Source: Stramonita haemastoma (taxonomy: Eukaryota > Mollusca > Gastropoda > Neogastropoda > Muricidae). Taken from it: a stretch of DNA of 10,000 nt. Positions 1-6,924 of this stretch are shown here, in pieces. The DNA lies in NCBI GenBank assembly GCA_030674155.1, contig CM060326.1, forward strand, positions 40,924,915 to 40,934,914, read 5' to 3'. Made by a program: the position numbers and the translations under genes. The notes under the pieces are model-generated. The model did no database searches. It worked only from the letters and a program-made list of their open reading frames with translations, and had not been told where the DNA came from. Numbering within the stretch: the stretch's first letter is position 1; each line of letters opens with the position of its first letter.

Positions 1-183
1 TTTTCTTCTTCTTCTTCTTCTTCTTCTTCTTCTTCTTCTTCTTCTTCTTCTTCTTCTTCTTCTTTTCTTCTTCTTCTCCTTCGTCTCCTTCGTCTCCTTC
101 ATATTTTTCTTCTTCTTCTTCTTCTTCTTCTTTCTTCTTCTTCTTCTTCTTCTTCTTCTTCTTCTTCTTCTTCTTCTTCTTCT
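1..183. repeat. TTC (GAA on the minus strand) trinucleotide tract, interrupted
   Basis: Nearly pure TTC repeat at both ends. The middle, around 62-110, carries TTCTCC/TTCGTC variants and a short ATATTTTT break. It starts at the window edge, so its true length is unknown. It passes into a few TGC units at 187-198. A homopurine-homopyrimidine tract of this length is of the class that can form triplex (H-) DNA; that is known for GAA/TTC repeats generally and is not shown here. Confidence 0.95.
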
Positions 184-198
184 GCTTTGCTGCTGCTG

Positions 199-698
199 CG
201 GGCCGCACATGCGGTTATTCAGCGAAGTGAGTTTGATCATATACTTGTTTTCAAGCTACTGGTGGCTATATTGTAGTCATTTGTTCTCGATAGATGGATT
301 CTTTTTGAAGCTGGCTATTTTATGGTCCTTTTATGTCATCTACTTTCCGAATGACGTGTTCCATCGATCAATAACGTAATCTGGATTTTATGCTCCTATA
401 TTCTTCTTCCTTTTTTATGTATTTTGGGCCTTGTTGTTACTGTTGTTTTAGGGTGGGGGGAGCTTTATTTTCTATTTTCTTTTTGAGGAGGGGTGGAGGC
501 ATTGCTGTTGTTTTGGTTTAGTATATATTGTATAATTATATTGTTTACGTTGCAGTTGTTCTTGTCGTTGGTATTTTGTTAGTGCTTTTTCTCTTTGGTT
601 GCACGTTTTGTTGATATATCCATTTTATCCTTTTCCTTAGATAAGAAGCAACGCAAAAACAAACAAAATGATATTAACTTGTAATGTCTGTATTACAG
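199..698. other. No gene recognised; T/G-rich unique sequence
   Basis: This 500-base stretch has no convincing open frame, tRNA or repeat structure. The plus strand is rich in T and G (TTGTTGTT, TTTTGG patches). A tiny inverted repeat, CCGCA/TGCGG with a 2-base loop, lies near 202-213 and is too short to mean much. The segment ends where the LINE-like reading frame becomes recognisable, consistent with a 5'-truncated LINE insertion, although the 5' junction is not marked by anything visible. Confidence 0.6.
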
Positions 699-836
699 GG
701 CGCACCCAGTGGAGGAGGATGCAGGGACAGACAGATGAAGAACACGATGAAGGACATTCAGCATCGGAATGACCTTGACATGGCTGTGTTGCTGCAAAAG
801 GCTGAGAACAGAACAGCCTGGAGAAAACTGAAAACC

Positions 837-847
837 TACCGCAACAC
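837..847 (+). repeat. Target-site duplication, left copy (SINE 1)
   Basis: TACCGCAACAC at 837-847 is repeated exactly at 1143-1153. The two copies bracket the SINE precisely: the tRNA-like head starts a few bases after the left copy, and the CTTTAA tail ends at the right copy. An 11-bp perfect direct repeat is the expected product of LINE-driven (target-primed) insertion. Confidence 0.85.
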
Positions 848-1142
848 AGCCGCCGCTGTAGTCTAGTGGTTAGGGCGTTGGACTCGTAATCTAAAGGTTG
901 CGGGTTCGATCCCAGCTTTCGGCTATGGCGTTGTGCCCTTGGAAAAAGGCACTTTACGGCTATTTTCTCACCCCACCCAGGTGTAAAAGGGGTACCAACC
1001 TTGTGTTGGGGGTTAACCCTGCCATAGACTGGCGTCCTATCCAGGGGGGAGTCTATGACTCCCAGTCGCTTAACGCCACAGAAACCGGGATAAGCACCGG
1101 CCTGATGAGCCTTAGGCTCGGGACAGACTTTAACTTTAACTT
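848..1142 (+). mobile_element. SINE 1: tRNA-derived SINE with CTTTAA-type tail
   Basis: A complete-looking 295-bp short interspersed element. The head (851-922) is tRNA-like with an A box at 859-869 (TAGTCTAGTGG) and a B box at 903-913 (GGTTCGATCCC), 33 bases apart, the usual spacing of an internal Pol III promoter. The anticodon arm 877-893 folds as TTGGA/TCTAA around loop CTCGTAA, giving anticodon CGT (threonine). Next comes a hairpin-capable stretch (GTGCCCTT with AAGGCAC, near 935-952), then a central segment at 974-1000 that is shared with SINE 2. The body continues with GACTGGCGTCCTATCC (1028-1043) and ends in CTTTAA repeats (about 1129-1142). An 11-bp target duplication flanks it. It lies inside the LINE relic in the same orientation. 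From memory, such a head-core-tail plan fits the widespread metazoan SINE superfamilies; I cannot name the family with certainty. Confidence 0.88.
859..913 (+). promoter_or_regulatory. Internal Pol III promoter (A and B boxes) of SINE 1
   Basis: The A box TAGTCTAGTGG (859-869) and B box GGTTCGATCCC (903-913) both match the tRNA consensus closely; the B box matches GGTTCGANNCC at every fixed position. This promoter could drive SINE transcription if the copy is accessible. No TTTT terminator follows directly. Confidence 0.8.
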
Positions 1143-1153
1143 TACCGCAACAC
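1143..1153 (+). repeat. Target-site duplication, right copy (SINE 1)
   Basis: Exact second copy of TACCGCAACAC, directly after the SINE tail. The sequence after it continues the interrupted LINE frame to the stop codon at 1194-1196. Confidence 0.85.
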
Positions 1154-1200
1154 GCCTCTTCTCTCTTCCCGACGACCATCCTGCTGTAGGGACTGACTGA

Positions 1201-1800
1201 TTCATTGATATGTAGGTAGGCATAAAACTCAGAAAAAAATGATGAAATTTACAAGAAGATTACACATAGGCAAGAAAAGTAGCCCACTATTGTACTGATT
1301 GTCCAGGTTTTACAGCAAAAGGTTGTTACCTAAGAGTTTTTCACACACAACAATTGAATCATTGACTTTACCTGTGCCAAAGACGCTTTACGCAAACAAG
1401 TATCAGACTTTGGTGATTACACACTTATAAAATATCTTCTAAAATACTTTATATACGATAGTCTTTAAGACTCTCATGGATGTTTTGAAGAGCGTTATTG
1501 CAATTTCAACACCCATGTGGCAATAAAGGGTGTTATTTTTCTGCTAGATATTGCTCTTTCTTTTAATTCCCTTTCTTTCTAAGCAGGTCTGTTTTCTGCT
1601 TTTTTGTTAAGCATATCCCTTTTTTAAGGGCAAGGGCTGAATGTTAAAAACGCATGTCTCAGCTTTTCTAATTCCCTAACTATGACGAATTTGATTTTAA
1701 TTTGATTTTGAATATTTCTGTAGCTTTTACGGTCATCTGCACTAAGGTAAGGTAGCTAGATTATCAGATTAGTGTCTAGACAGCAAACTATTTATTCTTT
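1201..1800. other. No gene recognised; AT-rich unique sequence
   Basis: No open frame worth calling, no tRNA and no microsatellite. Two small inverted repeats are visible: AACACCC/GGGTGTT (1508-1514 with 1528-1534, 13-base loop) and CCCTT/AAGGG (about 1617-1630, TTTT loop). Neither is accompanied by features that would make it a known RNA element. A T-rich stretch lies at 1550-1620. Confidence 0.6.
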
Positions 1801-1927
1801 AAATAGACTGATAGAAGGACAGAGTGCACGCACAGACAACTGTACAGACGTTAAAGCAAAGGAGAAAACAGAGAGAGACACGGATCCTGGTTAAAGAGAA
1901 GAGAGATATATCATACGAGAGGAAGCA

Positions 1928-2045
1928 GAGGTCATTGGAGTGGAGGGAGAGGTCATTAAAGAGGAGAGGAAAGTCATTAGAGAGGAGGGAGGGAGGGATC
2001 ATTAAGAGGAGAGAGATGTCAATAGAGACGAGGGAGAGGTCATTA
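1928..2045 (+). repeat. 21-bp minisatellite, about six degenerate units
   Basis: The landmark GTCATT (with variants ATCATT and GTCAAT) recurs with its T at 1932, 1953, 1974, 1999, 2019 and 2040, giving steps of 21, 21, 25, 20 and 21 bases. Units read roughly GAGGTCATTAAAGAGGAGAG. Because 21 is a multiple of three, the frame open from 1824 to 2117 reads a heptad pattern (RSLEWRE, RSLKRRG, KSLERRE ...). The 25- and 20-base units shift phase and then nearly restore it. No start context, splice sites or flanking coding sequence support a gene, so I call it a minisatellite. Confidence 0.8.
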
Positions 2046-2070
2046 AAACTGTACCAACGTACTTCAAAAG

Positions 2071-2149
2071 CAGCAACAACAACAACAAAAAACAACAGCA
2101 ACAAACAACATCAATAAACAACAACAACACAACAACAACAACAACAACA
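2071..2149 (+). repeat. Interrupted CAA trinucleotide tract
   Basis: Mostly CAA/ACA repeats with interruptions (CAAAAAACAACAG, ATCAATAA). A similar CAA-rich patch lies before copy B of the dispersed repeat (4340-4395 and 4684-4725), so it may belong to that repeat unit. Confidence 0.85.
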
Positions 2150-2636
2150 GTGTGAAAACATTGAAATGACAAGACATTTAAGTAAACCAATTAACAGACA
2201 AAAAGACTAACACACAGAAAATGAGAAAGGCTAGACAGACAAATAGACAGACAGACAGACAGACAGAACACCTGGCAGTGAGAACAAACCAAGAGGAGTG
2301 TCAATATCGGAGGGTTATTTCAGAAATAGTCAATGTTATCGACTAAGCATCAAAATAACGCAACAAAAAAAGAGAACAAAACTGAAACTGCATTATCTAA
2401 AGCATGATATCCAGGGGGCAAAAAACAACTTATTTTCAGATTGAAATCAGATTCGAAACATGGCTGTTGTTCACATGGCCCTTCAAACAGACATCGAGGG
2501 CATGGCTGTGATAAAGAGGCAAAGTGGTTGTTGGTTTTTTTTTTCCTATTGTTTGTATTATAGAGGTTATTTAAACAACACAAAGATATATATCTATATA
2601 TACGTGGATTTTTTTTTCGTTATAATACCTGATGTA
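2150..2636 (+). repeat. Dispersed repeat, copy A (partner at 4770-5171)
   Basis: Several blocks align in order with copy B: ACCAATT...AGACTAACA (2188 onward, against 4789 onward); TATCGACTAAGCATCAAAA (2337-2355, against 4949-4969, where TAATCGACAAAGCATCAAAA is read); GATAAAGAGGCAAAGTG (2510-2526, against 5084-5100); and the end, TTATAATACCTGATGTACTCTCTG, against CTTATAACATGGTGTATTCTCTG in copy B. The copies differ by many substitutions and indels, so they are old. Copy A contains an embedded CAGA tetranucleotide run at 2232-2268. Its right end passes directly into the TCTG/CT array. No coding capacity is visible. The partners could be two copies of a non-autonomous mobile element or an old duplication. 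Confidence 0.65.
2232..2268 (+). repeat. CAGA tetranucleotide microsatellite
   Basis: A short run of GACA/CAGA units with one AAT interruption, inside copy A. Copy B has a shorter, more degenerate form at the equivalent place (about 4824-4850). Confidence 0.9.
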
Positions 2637-3087
<451 letters not shown>

Positions 3088-3240
3088 ATGTTGTGCTTGC
3101 GATTTGATGGCCAACAGTTTCGAGCCTTGGCTCGAGCCACCACTGAGACACCCACTTCAGGAGATGTTTTCCCCCTGGAGTTAAAACATATGTTCTGACT
3201 CTGTTATGTTGCAGTAGCTCTATGAAGAAAGGCCAAGGAG
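3088..3240. other. Short unique segment with overlapping inverted repeats
   Basis: Between two arrays. CGAGCC-TT-GGCTCG (3121-3134) overlaps the palindrome GGCTCGAGCC (3129-3138), so two alternative hairpins are possible. GTTTCGAGCC near 3117 is one base from a tRNA B box, but no A box is present upstream, where the CT array begins. No gene is recognised. Confidence 0.5.
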
Positions 3241-3409
3241 AGACACTGATGCACAGATACACAGACAAATTCACTGAAACACAGACGAATCGGCTGAAAC
3301 ACAGACGAATCGGCTGAAACACAGACGAATCGGCTGAAACACAGACGAATTCACTGAAACGCAGACAAATTCACTGATACACAGACATATTCACTGATAC
3401 ACTGACATA
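3241..3409 (+). repeat. 20-bp minisatellite, left part
   Basis: Units of exactly 20 bases starting at 3261, 3281, 3301, 3321, 3341, 3361, 3381 and 3401 (ACAGACGAATCGGCTGAAAC and variants ending TTCACTGATAC). Three consecutive units, 3281-3340, are identical, showing local homogenisation. The array is cut within the unit starting at 3401 by the MITE, and continues after it from 3836. Confidence 0.92.
3408..3409 (+). repeat. TA target-site duplication, left (MITE)
   Basis: TA directly before the left inverted repeat, matched by TA at 3834-3835 directly after the right one. Removing the element plus one TA rejoins a 20-bp minisatellite unit. Confidence 0.75.
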
Positions 3410-3446
3410 TGTGACGCTCCACCACATAATGAGACGGAGTGCACAT
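3410..3446 (+). repeat. Left terminal inverted repeat of the MITE
   Basis: The outer 16 bases match the right terminus perfectly; over 37 bases there are six mismatches (at offsets 17, 18, 25, 28, 29 and 30, with offset 31 and everything beyond 37 uncertain). Confidence 0.85.
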
Positions 3447-3796
3447 GAGGTCGATTTTTAGTTATTGACATGTTATTAATGTGCAATAAAGTGGCTATCA
3501 AATACAAGAGACAGATTGAAAATCGGACAATTCTGTGCAACATTATTACAAATTGAAATGATAGACTGCAGGATTTGACAAACTGAGAAACGGTCAAGTT
3601 TATTTTAGTAACAGGTTGCCAGAATGAGTGCTTTGGTATTTTCAAAACACATTTAAAAGCAAAAGGAATAAAAATGATACGTTAATATTTCATTATAAGA
3701 TAAATAAACAGATCTAGTTTAATAATCAATCAAAATCACAAAATTGACAACTTGACCCCCACCTGCCTTTAAAGGCTCCTAGCGCAAAATTAGGTA

Positions 3797-3833
3797 ATGT
3801 GCTAAGCGACTCATTTCGTGGTGGAGCGTCACA
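3797..3833 (-). repeat. Right terminal inverted repeat of the MITE
   Basis: Reverse complement reads TGTGACGCTCCACCACGAAA and on, pairing with the left terminus. The outermost base is A3833, followed by the TA duplication at 3834-3835. Confidence 0.85.
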
Positions 3834-3835
3834 TA

Positions 3836-4245
3836 TTTACTAACATAATTATTGACAAATACACTTATGCACACACAAAAGCACTATTCCAAAGACAAAT
3901 ACACTGATGCACAGACAAATACACTGATATATACAGACAAGTTCACTTATACACAGACAAATACAATGATACACAAACAAATATACTGCCATACATACAA
4001 TTTATTAATACACAGACACATTCACTGATACACAGACAAATGCACTGACACACAGACAAATACACTGATACATAGACAAACACACTGATACACAGTCACA
4101 CACACACAGACATAGACACTGACACTCAGATAAATACACTGATACACAAACACACGGACAGATACACTGATACACAGACACACAGAAAAATACACTTATA
4201 CACAGATACACGGACACATACACTGATACGCAGACAAGCACTCAG
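3836..4245 (+). repeat. 20-bp minisatellite, right part
   Basis: Continuation of the array after the MITE. Units follow GATACACAGACAAATACACT with many variants (ACACGGACAGATACACTGAT and similar). It is more degenerate than the left part and drifts out of exact 20-base register in places, especially 3850-3900 and 3980-4010. The combined array, without the MITE, is about 580 bases. Confidence 0.9.
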
Positions 4246-4395
4246 AATCTGAATCTGACGGAGAGACAAAAAAAGAAACAAAAAGAGACATAGTGCTGCG
4301 GAAGAGAGGGTAGCGGAAAAGGTAACAATAAATTAATATCAACAACAACAGCAACAACAGTAGAAAATACAAACAACAGATAACAAAAAACAGAA
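4246..4395. other. Purine-rich then CAA-rich spacer
   Basis: GACAAAAAAAGAAAC-type purine-rich sequence (4260-4320), then a CAA/ACA-rich stretch (4340-4395). The second SINE is inserted in this CAA-rich sequence, which resumes after 4695. No gene is seen. Confidence 0.6.
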
Positions 4396-4407
4396 CCAAC
4401 GACAGTA
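4396..4407 (-). repeat. Probable target-site duplication at the 3' end of SINE 2
   Basis: CCAACGACAGTA at 4396-4407 matches CCAACAACAGTA at 4684-4695 with one difference. Both lie in CAA-rich DNA, where chance matches are easier, but their positions fit the ends of the SINE. Confidence 0.6.
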
Positions 4408-4683
4408 AAAGGTAAAGGTGTCTCGTAACCTATGTAGTCGTAGGAGAGCGGGATGTGAGAGACCTCAGCTTCTCTAGGGGCCAGCATATTGAGGGTGGCG
4501 CCCATCTCTTCTCCCTTTCTGACTCTAAATAGGGTAGGTACCCATTTACAACAGGGTGAACTGGGGGACTGTACTGAAGCCAAAGCGCTCAAACGGTCAC
4601 CCATCCAATAGGTAATTGCGCTCGATGCTGCTGAACTTTAGCGTGGGAAAAGCAAGTGCTCTGATCACTGAGCTATCCCATCC
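4408..4683 (-). mobile_element. SINE 2: tRNA-like plus 5S rRNA-like head, TTTACC-type tail
   Basis: Read on the minus strand from 4683. The head starts GGATGGGATAGCTCAGTG, and TAGCTCAGTGATCAGAGC is a textbook tRNA A-box region (about 4659-4676). A degenerate B box GCATCGAGCGC lies at 4618-4628 (8 of 11 consensus positions). It is followed by TTGGATGGGTGACCG (4595-4609), which is the conserved 3' half of 5S rRNA; the preceding CAGCATCGAGCGCAATTA also aligns to the 5S internal control region. The central segment at 4532-4558 reads CACCCTGTTGTAAATGGGTA and on, closely matching SINE 1. The element ends CACCTTTACCTTTTAC (about 4408-4423). Length 276 bp. Nearly perfect 12-bp flanking repeats bracket it. 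The head may be a tRNA/5S chimera or a tRNA head with a 5S-like leader; the alignment is by eye. Confidence 0.8.
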
Positions 4684-4695
4684 CCAACAACAGTA
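4684..4695 (-). repeat. Probable target-site duplication at the 5' end of SINE 2
   Basis: CCAACAACAGTA, partner of 4396-4407 with one mismatch. It directly abuts the tRNA-like head. Confidence 0.6.
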
Positions 4696-4769
4696 GCAAC
4701 TTCAAAAACAACAATAGCAGCAACACAAGCGAATCCATCAAGAGTCTTGAAAAAATAAAGAAATATCGA
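4696..4769. other. CAA-rich remainder and short unique spacer
   Basis: CAA/GCAA-rich sequence to about 4730, then unique sequence leading into copy B. It is the continuation of the CAA-rich tract split by SINE 2. Confidence 0.5.
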
Positions 4770-5320
<551 letters not shown>

Positions 5321-5640
5321 TCCCTGACCTTTGTCGATTTCTTCCTTTTTTGTATATTTGCATGCATCCCATATTCTTTCTTTCTTTCCTTCTTTCTTTC
5401 TTTTGTTTTCCGTTCCATTTGTCCTCTCTGTCTTTGTTATTCTGATCATTTCTTTATCCTATCTGTCCTGTCTTCTTTCAGTCATTCATTCCGTTCTTTT
5501 TTATTCTTTCTTTTATTCATTTCTTTGTTATTTATAACTGTTTCTTCTGCCATCCCGTTGTTTAGTTTATCTTCTGTTTCTTTACAATCAAGTTTTCTTT
5601 CCAGAGCTCTTTTGTTACCGCTTTTCTTAGTTAACACACG
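5321..5640. repeat. Pyrimidine-rich tract with TTTC microsatellite
   Basis: TTTC/TTTCC repeats at about 5374-5404, then 230 bases of T/C-rich sequence (TTCTTTC, CATTTC, CTGTCTT) that looks like decayed TTTC repeats. No gene is seen. Confidence 0.7.
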
Positions 5641-6129
5641 CTAAATTAAAAAGAAAAACGATTTGTATGCAAAATAGGCAAGTTTAAAATGGGGACAATG
5701 TGTCTATTTTCGAGTCCATCCGAGTATTTTCTTTTCTTATGTGAGTCGTTTGTGTCTTTCTTTCTTTCTCTGCTTCTTCGTGTCTTTCGTTAAGTGCTTA
5801 GTTTCTGGTGTTGATTTCTTTAACTTAAAAATGGTGTATCTGTAATTTTGTTTTTGGTTAGGTTGGTTTTGTTTGGTTATTGTTTTCATTGTTGATAATG
5901 CTTTGTTAATTCTCTTTATATACATACGCTCGTGCGCTTAAGAACGGATGCGATTTCGTTAGTTCATACTTTTCGTTTTTAATTTGATCCACTAGAGAGT
6001 GATATTAGACAGGAAATGGGGAGGGGGGGGGTGAGGTAAAAGTTAATGTCGGTGGATCTGCAGAGCTGAAAAAAAGATAAAAGGAAACACAGATCTAACA
6101 ATCAGAAACTCATAGAACTATGCATAAAA
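5641..6129. other. No gene recognised
   Basis: AT-rich sequence with a further TTTC patch at 5756-5770, a TTTGGTTAGGTTGG patch near 5850-5875 and a run of nine G at about 6022-6030. Nothing coding is visible on either strand. Confidence 0.6.
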
Positions 6130-6190
6130 ACAAAGAAAAGGAAAATTGATCAACTTGAATAAAGAAATTCAAGAATGTGTCTGTGTGTTC
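6130..6190 (+). repeat. Short dispersed repeat, copy 1 (partner at 6836-6896)
   Basis: ACAAAGAAAAGGAAAATTGA and the next 40 bases match 6836 onward at roughly 80% by eye (shared: AGGAAAAT, AACTTGA, TAAA, GATGT/AATGTGTCT). The copy runs into a short GT-rich stretch, and a GTA array follows 50 bases later. Confidence 0.65.
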
Positions 6191-6239
6191 AAATTCATCT
6201 AACGTCTTTTCACAAGTTGTGATATTAGACTGTATGTGT

Positions 6240-6281
6240 GTAGTAGTAGTTGTAGTAGTAGTAGTAGTAGTAGTAGTAGTT

Positions 6282-6373
<92 letters not shown>
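6240..6373. repeat. GTA (TAC) trinucleotide array
   Basis: About 44 units of TAG/GTA with only two TTG interruptions (near 6250 and 6280). The poly-valine plus frame is an artefact of the repeat. Confidence 0.97.
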
Positions 6374-6430
6374 CTTCAGTTTTCCACTTTAATTGATACC
6401 TGACTATCGAAGAAAAAAATTGGTAAGTTT

Positions 6431-6505
6431 GCGTGTATGTGTGTGCGTGCGTGCGTGTATGTGTGTGTGTATAAACACGTGTATGTATGTATATATTGTG
6501 TACAT
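6431..6505. repeat. Imperfect GT/GTAT microsatellite
   Basis: GTGTATGTGTGTGCGTGCGT-type sequence, interrupted by AAACAC and followed by GTATGTATGTATATAT. Confidence 0.85.
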
Positions 6506-6755
6506 ATTATGCGTGTTCTATAATGTGCACAGTTGTTGCTTACATACAAAAGTAGACACTTGAATTTATTCTATGTACATCCTCAAAGATTTGTGTGGGA
6601 GGCACACATACCTATTAAATGTTCGTGCCTTCATCATGAAAGTAACACAGGCCTAAAAAGTATTCCAGCAAAAGAAATACCTGTGTAAGGTGAACCAGTT
6701 TTTTGTTCTTTGTCTAGCTAGCTGTCGATAGAATTGCCACCACCGCTGCTATTGG
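6506..6755. other. No gene recognised
   Basis: Unique, AT-rich sequence with no open frame, tRNA signature or inverted repeat that I can support. It ends in a GCCACCACCGCTGCT stretch leading into the CTG array. Confidence 0.55.
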
Positions 6756-6774
6756 TGCTGCTGCTGCTGCTGCT

Positions 6775-6833
<59 letters not shown>
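6756..6833. repeat. CTG/CAG trinucleotide array
   Basis: About 26 CTG units with one GGCTGC slip near 6775. On the minus strand it would read poly-Ser, poly-Gln or poly-Ala depending on frame. The surrounding minus frame is mostly the translation of the neighbouring GT array, so I do not regard it as coding. Confidence 0.97.
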
Positions 6834-6835
<2 letters not shown>

Positions 6836-6890
6836 ACAAAGCAAAGGAAAATAGATTAACTTGAGTAAACAAAAATTAAGGATGTCTATT

Positions 6891-6896
<6 letters not shown>
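6836..6896 (+). repeat. Short dispersed repeat, copy 2 (partner at 6130-6190)
   Basis: ACAAAGCAAAGGAAAATAGA onward, matching copy 1. It sits exactly between a CTG array and a GT array, so one microsatellite touches each end. Confidence 0.65.

Positions 6897-6924
<28 letters not shown>

Larger units (their letters stand above)
699..1196 (+). pseudogene. 3' coding end of a LINE (non-LTR retrotransposon), split by a SINE
   Basis: An open frame from 684 to 848 encodes a peptide ending ...LLQKAENRTAWRKLK (coded at 786-833). The pattern 'A-(E/D)-(N/D)-R-x-x-W-R-x-L' a few dozen residues before the stop is typical of the C-terminal tail of LINE reverse-transcriptase polyproteins. Upstream residues with scattered R/Q/K (GGGCRDRQMK, then DIQHRND) sit where such proteins often have an R-G-R-Q-R type stretch, but that match is loose. 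The frame is cut at 847 by the SINE at 848-1142. Reading across the duplicated target site, the same frame continues at 1143 and stops at 1194-1196. No catalytic reverse-transcriptase or endonuclease domain is present, so this is a 5'-truncated, inactive relic. The LINE clade cannot be told from so short a piece. An alternative is a chance frame, but the W-R motif followed by a near stop argues for the LINE. Confidence 0.55.
3410..3833. mobile_element. MITE with TA target duplication, inserted in the minisatellite
   Basis: A 424-bp element bounded by inverted repeats. The left end TGTGACGCTCCACCAC (3410-3425) is matched perfectly by the reverse complement of 3818-3833. Similarity continues inward (AATGAG, CG, GCACAT) to about 37 bases with six mismatches. 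The inside is AT-rich, has no meaningful open frame and no transposase, so the element is non-autonomous. The TA duplication points to the Tc1/mariner (IS630) type of transposase, which duplicates TA; that inference rests on the target site and termini only. The best evidence of transposition is the host sequence: the flanks are two parts of the same 20-bp minisatellite, and they rejoin as one unit (15 of 20 matches to its neighbour) when the element and one TA are removed. Confidence 0.85.

Noticed and set aside
851..922. Functional tRNA-Thr (CGT) gene
   Set aside because: The acceptor stem pairs for only about four bases, and the sequence continues directly into a SINE body with a tail and an 11-bp target duplication.
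637..1200. Minus 180-codon frame (637-1179) and plus 100-codon frame (898-1200)
   Set aside because: Both cross the SINE, whose ends and target duplication are clear; they are shadows of the repeat.
1508..1534. AACACCC/GGGTGTT hairpin as a histone-type 3' stem-loop or RNA element
   Set aside because: The stem and 13-base loop do not match the histone element, and no gene lies upstream.
2584..2606. TATA-like ATATATATC run as a promoter
   Set aside because: It is a short AT-repeat inside copy A of a dispersed repeat, with no transcript or gene downstream, only the CT array.
3241..4245. CRISPR-like array of 20-base repeats
   Set aside because: The units are contiguous with no spacers, and everything else in the window is eukaryotic; it is a minisatellite.
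4242..4604. Minus 120-codon frame
   Set aside because: It lies mostly within SINE 2 and the CAA-rich spacer; the SINE boundaries explain it.
6177..6392. Poly-valine plus frame
   Set aside because: It is the translation of the GTA array with short unrelated ends.
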